Shown: positions 33,716-44,600, counted from the stretch's first letter. The stretch: 64,000 bases of DNA from Dyadobacter alkalitolerans DSM 23607 (GCF_000428845.1 NZ_AUAS01000008.1:248001-312000), one strand, 5' to 3'. Translations and numbers: made by a program. The notes: a model not told the origin generated them from the letters alone.

Positions 33716-35344
33716 TGCCGGCTTCGTTTCTTTTGACTCTACATAAAAATTCTTGTCGACGATCAGTGTCTTGATCCCCTTAGTTTTAAGACTTTGCCAG
33801 CTGCTGGTCGGATAAAGAAACTCGTCCTTTCCGCCTATTTTTACTTTAACAGGCATGTCAAAACCTTCTACAATATTGGCCCAGCGATATTGAAGCCCTT
33901 TGTTACCAAATGAATATTCAAAAACAGGGATCCGGACATCACGCAGATACTGATCGAAAATCTTGCTAATGTTCCTCCCCGCATGATCACTTACATAAGT
34001 CTCAATTTGTGACCCGTCGACAGTCTGGTGATAAAATGTTTTATTCAAACCCCGTAGGATCTGACGCCATTTCTCATCATCATTTACAACCTGCCGGATC
34101 GTATGGAGCATGTTGCCACCTTTGTAATACATATCCCTTGACCCTTCCTTATTCACTCCATAAGTGCCAATAATGGGACTGTCATTAGCAATTAATGCCC
34201 GGGTTCCAATAACATAATCGGCACCGGCCTCTTTCCCGAAATAGAATTCCGTGTAAAGATTTTCTGAGTAGTTTGTGAAACTTTCATGAACCCACATATC
34301 TGCCACATCCTTATAAGTAATGTTGTTGGCAAACCATTCATGGCCGCTTTCATGAATGATAATAAAATCCCATTTCAAGCCCCAGCCTGTGTTGGACAGG
34401 TCTTTGCCGAGGTAACCCATTTTGTAAGCATTACCATAGGTTACGGAACTCTGGTGTTCCATACCGAGATACGGAACTTCAACCAGTTTATAGCCATCCT
34501 CATAAAATGGATAGGGCCCAAACCAATGTTCAAAAGCCTTCAGCATCTTAGGCGCTTGCTTAAATTGCTCCTTCGCTTTTTCCAGATTTTGGGGCAGCAC
34601 ATAATAACTCAGTGCCAAATCTCCTTTTTCACCTTTGAATGTTTCTTTCCAACCCACATAATTGGCCACATTCATATTTACACCATAATTGTTGATCGGA
34701 TTTTGAACCGCCCAATTGAATGTATGCGAATCATCATTGTTCTCTATAACTGACCTCAGGTTTCCATTTGAAACGTCCATCATGTTTTTGGGAACCGTAA
34801 TGCTGATGAGCATGCTGTCGGGCTCGTCATACATGTGGTCCTTGCAAGGCCACCAGACGCTGGATCCCAGACCCTGGCAGGAAGTCGAAATGATGGTGTT
34901 TCCTTTTCCGTCCGGCACCCATTGAACGCCTCCGTCCCACGGCGGTCGTTTTGCTAATCTCGGCTTACCTGAATAAAACACTTCAATCGATTCCGTTTTT
35001 CCGGCTTCCTGTTTTTTGGTTAATGCAATAAAGAAAGCGTCTCCATCCCGCTTGTAAGTGAGCGACTCGCCATCCTGCGTAACCTTGGTAATTTGTAGCG
35101 GTTCCTGCAAATCGATTTGCAGGGTTTGATACGGTTTGATAACCTTGTAGACTACTTTCGTTGAGCCTGTTAATGTGCTGTCCTGGGCGTTGGGGCGCAC
35201 ACTTAAATGGTAATAGGTCAAATCCCACCAAACCCTTTCAGGTGTTATCGAGCCTCTTAATGTGTCGGCGTGGGTGAATTTTGTGTTCTGGGCCCAGCTG
35301 ATGTTAGCAGCCAGCAGAAAGAAGCAAGCCAGTATTTTTCGCAT
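33707..35344 (-). CDS. Secreted M1-family zinc aminopeptidase
   Basis: The 545-residue protein has a Sec signal peptide (MRKILACFFLLAANISWAQ). The N-terminal beta domain ends in the exopeptidase motif GMEHQ (294-298). The zinc site HESGHEW (H331, E332, H335) with the third ligand in WVHESF (E354) is intact. The C-terminal helical domain is short, and the total length resembles the M1 proteins with trimmed C termini common in Bacteroidota. It is likely periplasmic or surface-exposed, trimming peptides. It converges with thiN-type TPK and follows the Kelch gene at 36 bases. Confidence 0.93.
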   Translation of the reverse strand: MRKILACFFLLAANISWAQNTKFTHADTLRGSITPERVWWDLTYYHLSVRPNAQDSTLTGSTKVVYKVIKPYQTLQIDLQEPLQITKVTQDGESLTYKRDGDAFFIALTKKQEAGKTESIEVFYSGKPRLAKRPPWDGGVQWVPDGKGNTIISTSCQGLGSSVWWPCKDHMYDEPDSMLISITVPKNMMDVSNGNLRSVIENNDDSHTFNWAVQNPINNYGVNMNVANYVGWKETFKGEKGDLALSYYVLPQNLEKAKEQFKQAPKMLKAFEHWFGPYPFYEDGYKLVEVPYLGMEHQSSVTYGNAYKMGYLGKDLSNTGWGLKWDFIIIHESGHEWFANNITYKDVADMWVHESFTNYSENLYTEFYFGKEAGADYVIGTRALIANDSPIIGTYGVNKEGSRDMYYKGGNMLHTIRQVVNDDEKWRQILRGLNKTFYHQTVDGSQIETYVSDHAGRNISKIFDQYLRDVRIPVFEYSFGNKGLQYRWANIVEGFDMPVKVKIGGKDEFLYPTSSWQSLKTKGIKTLIVDKNFYVESKETKPASM

Positions 35345-35380
35345 CTAAAAAATGTTTTCTTATCGAGGTTAATTGCAGTT

Positions 35381-36361
35381 TTATTTGTCCAGAACTTCCA
35401 TGTCGTTCAATTCCGGACCGCCGCCCCGGTTGGCAGATCCTGCGGCAATAAATATTTTCTTATTCAACGAAACAGCCTGCGTTCCATGGCGTCCCTGGTG
35501 CAAGGATGGCAGTTTTTCCCATTTTTGGGTTTGTGTATTGAAAGCTTCAACTTCCTTATGCGCCTCCACATGCGCGTCACTTTCTCCGCCGATAATCAGG
35601 ATTTTGTTTCCGTAAACCACCGTCGTGTTGCCTGCTCTTAATGTTGGCAAATTATTGGACTCATCCAATGTCGACCATTTGCCCGTTTTGAAATCATATA
35701 CATCCACTTCCTTGATCACCGTGTTCAAAACCTGGTTGATGCGCGCGGTTGATAAGCGTCCGCCGGCAACATATAATTTATTGTCATGAACAGCCACCTG
35801 CACGTGATCTCTTGGTCGCGGCGCGTCAGCGAGCGTTTTCCAGGTGTTTGTCGCCGGGTCGAATTCATCGAACCATGTAACCTGTCCGTCCCAATGTCCA
35901 TCCTGAATGCCGCAAACAAGGTAGATTTTATCATTTAAAACAAAGGCACCCGCCGCGCCACGCAAACGGTTTTCAGGGATAGCAGCGCCTTTGCGCCATT
36001 CGTTTTTTATCGGGTTAAAAATGTAGATGTTTGGAATTGGCGTTTCGTGTGGATAACCACCTGTAAATGCGCCTAAGACGTAAATTTCATTTTTATAAGT
36101 AACAGCTTGAAAATGGCTCATTTCCAGCGGCGTCTCTTTCAAATGCGACCAGGAATCTTTCTTGAAGTCATACTCGTCAACGGGCTTAACACCGCGGCCA
36201 CCCAAAAGATAGAGTTTCCCATTCGCCGTTGCCATTGCATTTTCGTGTCTCTTTTCGGGAAGATTCTCCGGCTCAGAAACCTTCCATATTTGCGCATATG
36301 CAGGAAGGATGAGGAGCGTTAAGGCAATCAGAAATATCGGGGTTTTAAGTTTTGAGCTCAT
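35381..36361 (-). CDS. Secreted Kelch-repeat beta-propeller protein
   Basis: 326 residues from ATG 36361, chosen because it opens with a good signal peptide (KLKTPIFLIALTLLILPAYAQ); the longer frame has no such start. Six Kelch blades are recognisable by GKLYLLGGRG, NEIYVLGAFTGG, DKIYLVCGIQDG, NKLYVAGGRLS, NKILIIGGESD and KKIFIAAGSANRGGG, closing a propeller. Relatives include sugar-binding proteins and epimerases, but no catalytic set is visible. It lies at the downstream end of the PUL, behind a terminator, and may be read from its own promoter. Confidence 0.85.
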   Translation of the reverse strand: MSSKLKTPIFLIALTLLILPAYAQIWKVSEPENLPEKRHENAMATANGKLYLLGGRGVKPVDEYDFKKDSWSHLKETPLEMSHFQAVTYKNEIYVLGAFTGGYPHETPIPNIYIFNPIKNEWRKGAAIPENRLRGAAGAFVLNDKIYLVCGIQDGHWDGQVTWFDEFDPATNTWKTLADAPRPRDHVQVAVHDNKLYVAGGRLSTARINQVLNTVIKEVDVYDFKTGKWSTLDESNNLPTLRAGNTTVVYGNKILIIGGESDAHVEAHKEVEAFNTQTQKWEKLPSLHQGRHGTQAVSLNKKIFIAAGSANRGGGPELNDMEVLDK

Positions 36362-36431
36362 TTTATTCGCTTTTGATATGGGTAAGGGATATTTTCTGAA
36401 CAAATCCCTGATCGAAATGTGCATCAAGGTA

Positions 36432-36439
36432 CAAACATA
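36432..36439 (-). promoter_or_regulatory. Candidate -7 element for the Kelch gene
   Basis: TATGTTTG on the minus strand matches TAnnTTTG and lies about 70 bases upstream of the Kelch start, immediately beyond the preceding terminator. No clear -33 box. Confidence 0.4.
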
Positions 36440-36481
36440 TTTTATAAAACAGAAAGACCAGCATAGGGCCGGTCTTTCTGT
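36440..36481 (-). terminator. Terminator after the first GH144-like gene
   Basis: An 11-bp perfect stem (ACAGAAAGACC at 36449-36459 with 36471-36481) and 11-base loop are followed on the minus strand by a T-rich tract. It separates the GH144-like gene from the Kelch gene. Confidence 0.75.
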
Positions 36482-36501
36482 CAATTTTAGTAAATAACGG
36501 G

Positions 36502-37881
36502 TTAATTTTTGCTGCTTATTTCTAATGCAGGGCTTTCAAAACCCAGTTTTTTGAGCCCTGTTTGCACATCGGGATCTTTCATAAACAATTTCCAAAGCAG
36601 GCCTGTTCTGTAATTTTCAATCATCACAATGATCGGTCCCTGATCTATGGCAAGATGAGATTTGGCATACCAGTTCTGGCTCTCATTAAATGCATCCGTA
36701 AACCCATATTCGCTCCAAATCTTTTCACCCAAATCGTCATAGAAATGACGCAATGCTTTCATTGATTGCTCCGGCGTGTAAGGAAATGAAGAAAGCGCTG
36801 CGGTCGGTGTGATGGTGCCAAAGTCGTTGGTCGGGGAATGTGCATTATAGCCGTTGTAAGTGTCACTTGCGGTCAGCCCCCAACTGTTTTCTCCGTAACC
36901 TTTAAACTTGCCCGGATTGGCAACGCAATGTTTGTAATTAATCAGCGAGTGGTTCACATTCTGCTCCCAGTAATCGGCATACTGGTCTTTTAATTTTCTT
37001 GGGTCCAGGCCCAGGAATGAGTAATGTGCAAAGAAAAGCGGCCCGCCGTAATCAAAACCCAGCGGAAGTTTCACGCCATAATATTCCTTTCCATTTTTGA
37101 AATGATCGCTTTGGGCCCAGCATTTATTGTAAACCTGCGCCGTAATAGGGTAACGGGGCGAAGACGCAGCCATCACATAGGTGATCAATGTTTCGTTGTA
37201 ACCCCTAAGCTCAAAATTCATGGCCCAACCATTATTTGGGCTCCAATGCCAGTAAAGCTGGTTCGGATTTCCTCTTGTGTACCAATCCCATTCAGCTTCA
37301 TTCCATATCCATTGAATGCGGTTGCGAAGATCCCTTTCCACATCGTTATCCCGATCAAAATATTGTCTGGCGGCTAACATTCCCTGAAAAAGGAAAGAGC
37401 TTTCCACCAAATCCCCACCATCATCCTTGCGGCCAAACGGCACTATTTTGCCCGTTGCTCCATTGAGCCAGTGCGGGAAAATGCCATGGTAATGATCGGC
37501 TTTGGCTAAAAATTTCATCATTTTTAAAAGTCTGGCCGAAACGGAATCTCGTGGCTGCCATCCTCTTTCCGCTGCAACGATCATGGCCATAATGCCAAAT
37601 CCGGTTCCACCGGTCGTTACCACTTCATCACCATAATCGAAGGCAGTGTTGCTCCGTTCGCGTGACATGCCGCTGACCGGGTGACCAAATTCCCAGAAAT
37701 AGCGAAATGTTTGTTTTTGTACTAATTCAAGTAATGCGGTGTCGGACAAGTTTTTAGGTCTGTCTGCGGGATTGAAAACCGAAGGCTTGGTAACATTACT
37801 TTTTTTCTTTTGGCCAAAACCGTCTATTGTAAGCAAGAGGAGAAGGCACACGCAGGTAAGGTAATAATGGGATATCTTCAT
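36502..37881 (-). CDS. Secreted glucoamylase-like protein (PF10091; GH144-like)
   Basis: The 459-residue protein has a signal peptide (HYYLTCVCLLLLLTIDGFGQ) and an (alpha/alpha)6-type glucoamylase-like domain: QKQTFRYFWEFGHPVSGMSRER, GIFPHWLNGATGKIVPFG, DLVESSFLFQGMLAARQYF, WHWSPNNGWAMNF, and a C-terminal LAIDQGPIIVMIENYRTGLLWKLFM. This family includes endo-beta-1,2-glucanases of GH144 from Bacteroidota. It is a homologue of the next gene over the whole length; here the N terminus lacks a lipobox, so it should be periplasmic or secreted. Substrate (beta-1,2-glucan) is a family-based guess. Confidence 0.85.
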   Translation of the reverse strand: MKISHYYLTCVCLLLLLTIDGFGQKKKSNVTKPSVFNPADRPKNLSDTALLELVQKQTFRYFWEFGHPVSGMSRERSNTAFDYGDEVVTTGGTGFGIMAMIVAAERGWQPRDSVSARLLKMMKFLAKADHYHGIFPHWLNGATGKIVPFGRKDDGGDLVESSFLFQGMLAARQYFDRDNDVERDLRNRIQWIWNEAEWDWYTRGNPNQLYWHWSPNNGWAMNFELRGYNETLITYVMAASSPRYPITAQVYNKCWAQSDHFKNGKEYYGVKLPLGFDYGGPLFFAHYSFLGLDPRKLKDQYADYWEQNVNHSLINYKHCVANPGKFKGYGENSWGLTASDTYNGYNAHSPTNDFGTITPTAALSSFPYTPEQSMKALRHFYDDLGEKIWSEYGFTDAFNESQNWYAKSHLAIDQGPIIVMIENYRTGLLWKLFMKDPDVQTGLKKLGFESPALEISSKN

Positions 37882-37904
37882 GATTTCGTTGATTAAATAA
37901 TTTA

Positions 37905-39245
37905 TTAATTGAGGTTTGGACTGCTAAACCCCAATTTTTTCATCCCGGATTTAATTTCCGGCGCGCTCATAAAAAGCTTCCACGGAAGACCACTCCGATG
38001 GTTTTCAATCATGATAATGATCGGCCCCTGATCGATAGCAAGATAGGAATCAGCTACCCATTGCTCTTTTATTGAAAATGAATCATAAAATCCATAGTCA
38101 CCCCAAAGCTGATCGCCTAGTTTGTAATAAAAGTATTTCAAAGCCTGCATAGACTCGTTGGGCGTGTAGGGGAACGAGGAAAGTGCGGCTGTGGGCGCTA
38201 TAATACTTTTGTCATTGGTTGGGGAATTGGCATTATAGCCGTTTGGAATGTCGCAGGCGGTTAATCCCCAGCATCGGTCACTGTATCCGTAATCATTTGG
38301 ATCTGCTTTACAGTAATTATAATTGATCAAGGCGTGCGCCTTATTTTGGGTAAAATAGTTGGTGTATTGATCTGTAAGCTCCGTTGGGTTCAGTCCCAGA
38401 AAAGAATAATGCGAGAAGAAAAGCGGCCCGCCGGACGGCTCGCCAAGCGGAAGAGTGAGTCCGTAGTAGGAGCTTCCATTCACATAACTGCCGTCATTGG
38501 TCCATCCTTTGTCATATACTATTTTGGGGATTGCATGTGTCGGCGACGAGGCGGCGAGCGCGTATGTGATCAGGCATTCATTCCATCCTTTGATCTGATG
38601 GTTCATCTCCCACTGATAATCCGGGCTCCAATGCCAGTAAAGCACATTTTCGCTGCCTTTCCTGAACCAATCCCACTCAACCCCTTCCCAAATTGTGTTA
38701 ATGTCTTTCCTCAAAGCCGTTTCAGCAGGCGTTGACGCGGAAAAATACTGCCGTGCCGTTAGCAAGCCCTGAATCAGAAAAGAGGTTTCGACCAGATCAG
38801 CTCCATTATCTTTTTGACTGAAAGGCACAGCAACGCCCGTTGCGCCATTGAGCCAATGCGGAAACGCGCCGTGAAATTTCTGTGATTTGTCTTTCAGGAA
38901 TATCACGATTTTCTGCATTCTTTCCAATCCTTGCTCCCGCGTGATGAACTGCCGCTCAATTGCGATTGGAATGGTCATTATGCCAAAGCCGCTTCCGCCC
39001 GAAGTCACTATATCGCCCGAAGAATTCCGCTCGCGGGCAAGTCCGCTGACCGGATGTCCAAAATCCCAGAAATATTTGAATGTTTGCTTCTGAACAAGGG
39101 TAAGAAGCTCATCGTCAGATATCACCGAAAATTTGTCTGTTGAATCAACTGATTCGGGTGCCGATCCGGACGAGCTCTTTTTATCGCAACCGGATACAAA
39201 AAGTATAAGCAATAAAAATCCATGCTTAAAAAAGCCTTTGGTCAT
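37905..39245 (-). CDS. Glucoamylase-like lipoprotein (PF10091; GH144-like), second copy
   Basis: The 446-residue paralogue is anchored as a lipoprotein: MTKGFFKHGFLLLILFVSGC ends at the lipidation cysteine, followed by a Ser-rich linker. The catalytic domain aligns motif by motif with the neighbour: QKQTFKYFWDFGHPVSGLARER, GAFPHWLNGATGVAVPF, DLVETSFLIQGLLTARQYF, WHWSPDYQWEMNH, LAIDQGPIIIMIENHRSGLPWKLFM. It is divergent enough to be an older duplication. The lipid anchor suggests outer-membrane (possibly surface) action upstream of the soluble copy. It is 23 bases from the next gene. Confidence 0.85.
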   Translation of the reverse strand: MTKGFFKHGFLLLILFVSGCDKKSSSGSAPESVDSTDKFSVISDDELLTLVQKQTFKYFWDFGHPVSGLARERNSSGDIVTSGGSGFGIMTIPIAIERQFITREQGLERMQKIVIFLKDKSQKFHGAFPHWLNGATGVAVPFSQKDNGADLVETSFLIQGLLTARQYFSASTPAETALRKDINTIWEGVEWDWFRKGSENVLYWHWSPDYQWEMNHQIKGWNECLITYALAASSPTHAIPKIVYDKGWTNDGSYVNGSSYYGLTLPLGEPSGGPLFFSHYSFLGLNPTELTDQYTNYFTQNKAHALINYNYCKADPNDYGYSDRCWGLTACDIPNGYNANSPTNDKSIIAPTAALSSFPYTPNESMQALKYFYYKLGDQLWGDYGFYDSFSIKEQWVADSYLAIDQGPIIIMIENHRSGLPWKLFMSAPEIKSGMKKLGFSSPNLN

Positions 39246-39264
39246 AATAGCATCGGTTGAGAAA

Positions 39265-39296
39265 ACAAAGGGAGTGAAATCGACGACTTCACTCCC
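39265..39296 (-). terminator. Hairpin between the LamG gene and the GH144-like genes
   Basis: The 9-bp perfect stem GGGAGTGAA / TTCACTCCC (39270-39278 with 39288-39296) is followed on the minus strand by TTTGTTTTC. It may partly terminate the susC-susD-LamG transcript so that transport proteins outnumber enzymes. Confidence 0.65.
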
Positions 39297-39303
39297 GGCG
39301 ACA

Positions 39304-40131
39304 TTACATTTTCTTATTGTAGATTTCCGTGATCTCAGCGTCGTTCAGGGCTTTGGTGTAAACCCTGAACTGATCAAGCTTTCCGGTATAATGCAGCATC
39401 CACGCATCCGCAGGCGCTTTTATGCCAATGTGTTGCTGAAATCCGCCTATAACGAATTTCGAGGCATTAGTCATTTTCAATGGTCCGAAAGGCGCTTTGT
39501 CCTTCATAATGTTGGTAACAGACTCAGCGAGTGGTAATTTCTTTCCATCCACATAAGCAGCGAATTTCGAAGTCGTTCCATCATAAGTGTACGCAACGTG
39601 CTTCCATTTGCCATATGCATTTGGCCATTTGTTTAGGCCGTTTGCATTTTTCGTTTGATCAAATGTGATCCAGTTTCCTGCAAAGTTGAATTTTACCAGC
39701 ATGGAGTCGCTTTTGGAAGTATTCCCTTCAATGAGCATAAAGGTGTTACCCCAGAAGTCTTCCGTATTGGGCAGCATAAAAACACTTTGCGCGCCACCGT
39801 CATGTTTAGCCGTGTTCATCCAAAAAGCAATGGTGAAGCTTTCCATAGTTGCCAGCTTGCCAGCAGATGAATATTCAATTTGGCCGGTAGGAGAACCCTG
39901 ATAAGCTTTTCCGCTGATTCCCTCTACATAGGAAACGCCGTTGGCAACGCCCCGGCTGCCCCAAATGCTGTCCGTAGCAACGCCTTCAAAAGCCCACAAC
40001 CGCTGCAAAGGGCCATTCAATGACGGATCGTCATCAGAAATCAAGACCAGCTCCGGCCTTTCAAAATTTTGGCAGGAAAAGATTGAAACGGCTAAACCAA
40101 GTATCCATAGCCGGGATGTTATATTTTTCAT
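39304..40131 (-). CDS. LamG/concanavalin-A-like lectin-domain lipoprotein
   Basis: 275 residues from ATG 40131. The lipoprotein signal is KNITSRLWILGLAVSIFSC (cysteine lipidated). A short linker is followed by one LamG/laminin-G-like domain: ATMESFTIAFWMNTAKHDGG, KWKHVAYTYDGTTSKFAAYVDGKKLPL, and the closing GKLDQFRVYTKALNDAEITEIYN, the standard end of such domains. In PULs, proteins like this following SusD act as surface glycan-binding proteins. No catalytic residues were identified. Confidence 0.85.
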   Translation of the reverse strand: MKNITSRLWILGLAVSIFSCQNFERPELVLISDDDPSLNGPLQRLWAFEGVATDSIWGSRGVANGVSYVEGISGKAYQGSPTGQIEYSSAGKLATMESFTIAFWMNTAKHDGGAQSVFMLPNTEDFWGNTFMLIEGNTSKSDSMLVKFNFAGNWITFDQTKNANGLNKWPNAYGKWKHVAYTYDGTTSKFAAYVDGKKLPLAESVTNIMKDKAPFGPLKMTNASKFVIGGFQQHIGIKAPADAWMLHYTGKLDQFRVYTKALNDAEITEIYNKKM

Positions 40132-40173
40132 TTCAATGCGTTTAATGTTGATCAAAAAATAATGGCTCGACTA

Positions 40174-41676
40174 TCAATACTCAGGATTTTGCACAAGCAC
40201 GCCACCCGACTTGTCAATTTCAGGGCGCGGGATCGGCAGGTAGCGATGGCGATTTTGGTAAAGATTTTTTCCGGCAGCATGCAAGACGTCTTCCGCAATT
40301 CCCCAGCGAACAATGTCAAAGAACCGCTCATTTTCCATCCCCAGCTCCACGCGTCTTTCCTGACGGATCGCCGTTCTAAGCTGCGCCTGATTTCTGGTAA
40401 CAACTTTTGGTAAAATAGCTGCATTCGTTCCACGAGCCCGGCCACGAACCATTTCCAGCCATGCCAGTGCATCCGTAATATTCTGCTCGCCACCCACTTC
40501 GTTTGCAGCTTCGGCAGCCATCAGTAACACGTCGGCATAACGGATAACCCGTACATTCATCCATTGTCCAAAGCGGCTTGCGGTCGCTTCTCTCGTTGCT
40601 GGATTAGTATATGCTTTCTTGTTCCAATAGGCTCTCGGAATGCTTGTTGTAGCAGGCGGAACACTCTCATTATAAGGTGTATTCACCTGACCTGAATAAA
40701 GCAGCGTTGCATCTTTTCTTGGGTCGCCTTTTTCGAATGCATCGGCTAATGACTTGTTGGGTGTATTCCAGCCCCAGCCCAAATCCCAAGCTCCGGATCC
40801 TCTCACGCCCTGATGCATGGCATTATCTATTCCTAACGAAGTTTGTGTAATAGAATAAAATGCCTGCAGCTCAAAAACCGACTCCGAATTATTCTCTCCA
40901 GTTTCCCTGAAAATGCTGGCATAATCACTTACCAGCGAATATTTGCCGGACGTAATGACTTGTTTGGCAGCTGCCAGCGCAGCCGGCCAGTTTTTCCGCC
41001 AAAGGTGAGTCTTGGCGTGCAATGCGTAAGCCGCACCGCTGGTAAGCCTCCCAATGTATTTAGATTCCCAGGTTACAGGCAACAATGCTGACGCTTCCGT
41101 TAAATCAGCATCAATCAGCGCGAAAATTTCACCGACGGGAGATTTAGGGACATTCGCTTCTGCCGATTCCCGTACTTTGAAGTCAATTTTTGGAACATCG
41201 CCGTAGGTTCTGGCCAGATTAAAGTAGGCATATGCGCGCATGAATTTCGCTTCTGCCTTATTAACCATTGTTCCCGCATCCTGGGCACCCACTGAATCAA
41301 TGTCGGAAATAACTGCGTTTGCCGCAATGATCAACGCATAGTGGTCTGACCAATAGCTGTTTAAAAGCCATTCGTCCTCGGTATATTGGAAATTGTCATA
41401 GAAACTTTCCTGTGCAACGCCATCCGTTGTCGAGCTGCCTTTGTCGGCGTCATCTGACCGGAAATTATGGATTGCAAGATAAGGCATAGAGGAAACGCCG
41501 AAGGCGCGCATTTTGGCATACACACCAAAAACCTGGCTGTCAAATGAACCTGCGGGAATGTCTTTTTCGACATATCGTCCCAACGGCTCGCGATCCAGGA
41601 AGTCGCTGCAACCGGACAGAACCAACAGGCCGAGAACCGTCAGGATAGAGATTTTATTTATGAATTCACTTTTCAT
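40174..41676 (-). CDS. SusD/RagB family nutrient-binding lipoprotein
   Basis: The 500-residue protein has the lipoprotein signal MKSEFINKISILTVLGLLVLSGC and a mature start SDFLDREPLGRYVEKD, the usual SusD form. The TPR-like core (AEAKFMRAYAYFNLARTYGDVP) and the C-terminal RQERRVELGMENERFFDIVRWG and YLPIPRPEIDKSGG are family signatures. It partners the SusC gene 20 bases upstream and precedes the LamG lipoprotein by 42 bases. It presents oligosaccharide to the transporter at the outer membrane surface. Confidence 0.94.
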   Translation of the reverse strand: MKSEFINKISILTVLGLLVLSGCSDFLDREPLGRYVEKDIPAGSFDSQVFGVYAKMRAFGVSSMPYLAIHNFRSDDADKGSSTTDGVAQESFYDNFQYTEDEWLLNSYWSDHYALIIAANAVISDIDSVGAQDAGTMVNKAEAKFMRAYAYFNLARTYGDVPKIDFKVRESAEANVPKSPVGEIFALIDADLTEASALLPVTWESKYIGRLTSGAAYALHAKTHLWRKNWPAALAAAKQVITSGKYSLVSDYASIFRETGENNSESVFELQAFYSITQTSLGIDNAMHQGVRGSGAWDLGWGWNTPNKSLADAFEKGDPRKDATLLYSGQVNTPYNESVPPATTSIPRAYWNKKAYTNPATREATASRFGQWMNVRVIRYADVLLMAAEAANEVGGEQNITDALAWLEMVRGRARGTNAAILPKVVTRNQAQLRTAIRQERRVELGMENERFFDIVRWGIAEDVLHAAGKNLYQNRHRYLPIPRPEIDKSGGVLVQNPEY

Positions 41677-41696
41677 ATTTCAATGAGATAAGATTT

Positions 41697-44600
41697 TTAG
41701 AAATTCAGGTTGATACCGAATGTGTAAATGACAGGCACAGGATAGGTTCCGTTGTCCACACCAAAAGCAGTTGTATTACCACCGATTTCAGGCGTAAATC
41801 CAGTGCTGTTTGTGAATGTCTTCAAGTTCTGCGCATTCACATACAGGCGCAGGGATTTCAGACGGAGGCTTTTTAATGTTTGCGATGTGAAATTGTAACC
41901 CAGCTGCACATTCCTAATACGGAAGAAACTGCCGTCTTCGATCCAGTATGACGAAGGAAGATAATTATTGGCACGTGAGGTGTTCAAAACAGGCTCCCAG
42001 TTTGAAGTGCCCGGCCCGTTCCAGCGGTCCATTCTTTCGGTTTGGTAATTGAATTGCGCGAATGTGCCACGGTTCCACTGACGGAAAATTTCATTTCCAT
42101 AAACACCATTCAAATCAATGCCCATATCAAAGCCTTTGTATTTTGCAGAAACGGAAGCGCCATATGTGAAGTCAGGCGTTGGGTTCCCGATCAATGTTCT
42201 GTCAGCTTCTGTGATAGATCCGTCGCCATTAACATCCTTGTATTTAATGTCGCCCGGTGAAACTTCTCCGATTGTACTGACCGGAGATTTGATGAACTCA
42301 GCTTCTGACTGGTAAATTCCGTCATGCACGTAACCCCAGAAATAACCGATCGGGAAGCCTTCCGTTGTCCGTGAAGCACCGTTGATGATGTCGTAACCTT
42401 TGGTAGAAAGCTTCTGTACCTTGTTGTTTATGGTGGTTAGGTTACCACTGATAGAGTAGGAGAAGTCGTCTGTTACATCCTGGTTCCAGGTTGCAGCGAA
42501 TTCAAATCCATGGTTTCTAACCTCGCCCAGGTTGCTCAAACCAGGAATTGTGCCTGCGATTCCGGGCACAAGCACCAGAATGTCTTTTGTAAGTTTGTTG
42601 TAATAATTTGCTTCAACCGTCAAGCGATTTTTCAGCATATTAAATTCGACGCCACCTTCATAGGCAAGCACTTTTTCCCAGTGCAGGTTCGGATCAGCAA
42701 TGTATTCGTTTTGAAGCCCGGCTACGATATTTTCTCCAAAAACCCCCGAATTGGCCGCCGTAAGCGTGGGGTAGGCGGGATAGCGATACTTATCATCGAT
42801 ATTTTGATTACCCAAAATCCCGTAAGAACCTTTCACTTTCAAGTAGTCGAAAACACTTTGATTTTTGAAAAAATCCTCTTCACTAACAACCCATCCTAAA
42901 CCAACCGCGCCGAAATCCTGCCATCTGCCTTTGCCAAGAAAAGCAGAACTTCCGTCCCTCCGATAAGAGGCGTTAACCAGATATTTTGATTTGTAGTTAT
43001 AAAGAATACGTCCCAGATAGGATAATGTAGCTGATTCCCAGGCAGAACCAGAACCGGTCCTGGTTGCTGCATCACCAACATTATCAGTATACCAGAAACG
43101 CGGATCATTCGGAATGGCAAAGCTGCTTCCTTGTCTTACTGTGGAGGCAGTTTCTTCAAAGCTTCTGTAATAAGTCGTTATACCACCCAAAACAGTCAGG
43201 TCGTGGTCGCCGAATGCTTTTTTGTAGGTTAGCAGATAGTCTTGTTGCAGTTTTGGGAAAATGTTTTGCTTTTGGTTCACAACGGTCTGTCTGACAACGG
43301 CATCCGTTTTGTCCTCACCTACGATCTCGGGATTATATGTGTTTACCAGAGGCTGATAGTTGCGAATGGTGTTGAAACCATAATCCGCATATAAAGAAGC
43401 CCTGAATGTGAAATCTTTAAGGAAAGTAAGTTCGCCGTAAATGCTTCCAACTGCGCGATATTCTCTTAAAATCTCCGTGCGTTTCTGCAATTCAACATCT
43501 ACAAGAGGGTTATTCACCTGTGCACGCTGAAAATCAGGCAATGTGTGATAGAGGCCGTATTGGTCGTTGAACACCGGTGCGATTGGTGCAGCCAGGATCG
43601 CGCCGCCTACATTCTTCTTTTTATCACCAAATGGCGTAGCGCGGTAGCCGCTGAACGTTAGCCCGAATTTCAGGTTTTTGTTGACTTGAAGTTCGTCGTT
43701 GATGTTCAGCGTCAGTTTTCCGTATTTTTCATGCTTGATATTTCCTTCCTCCTGCACCGTTCCAAGGCCCATATAGAAGCGGTTTTTTTCTGTCGCGCCT
43801 GATATGCTAATGTTGTTGTAGTTCAGGAAACCGCTCTGGAAGATCTGATCCTGCCAATCGGTGTCGCCCGTCCAGTTTGTGTAGTTGTATGGCGCGCTGC
43901 CCTGATTCGCAAGCTGTTCATTATAAAGCTCTTTGAATTGGGCCGCATTGGTCATGCTAATGCGGTCAGCAACTTGCTTGAAACCGACGGATGAGTTGAA
44001 ATTAACATTCAATTGCCCCGCCTTAGCTTTTTTCGTGGTTACAGCAATGGCACCGTTCGCGCCTCTCACCCCGAAAATAGCCAGTGAAGACGGATCTTTC
44101 AAAACCTCAATTGACTCGATATCAGCAGGGTTAATAAAGTTAATGTTATCATTCAAAATCCCGTCCACGATGTAAACAGGCTTCACACCATTGATGGAGT
44201 TCGTTCCCCTGATCCGTACATCCGGTTCTTCGCCGGGGCGGCCTGAATTCACAACGGACAAACCGGCCACTTTTCCTTGCAGTGATGTGATTGGGTTAGC
44301 GGAAGGCTTATCGGCGATCTCCGCGCCTTTTATCGTTACAATGGATCCGGTCAGGTCCCTTTTACTGGCTGTACCATATCCGATCACAACAACTTCACCC
44401 AGTGCTTTTGCATCTTCTACCAATGCCACATTAATGGTCGTTTGTGTGCCAACCGTAACTTCCTGCGCCGTCATACCGATCATGGAGAAAACCAGGACCG
44501 ATTGAGCAGACGGAACTGAAATAGCGTAATTGCCCTCAGCATCGGTTGGCACTCCTGTGGTTGTTCCTTTGATGAGAACACTGGCCCCGGGAAGAATGGA

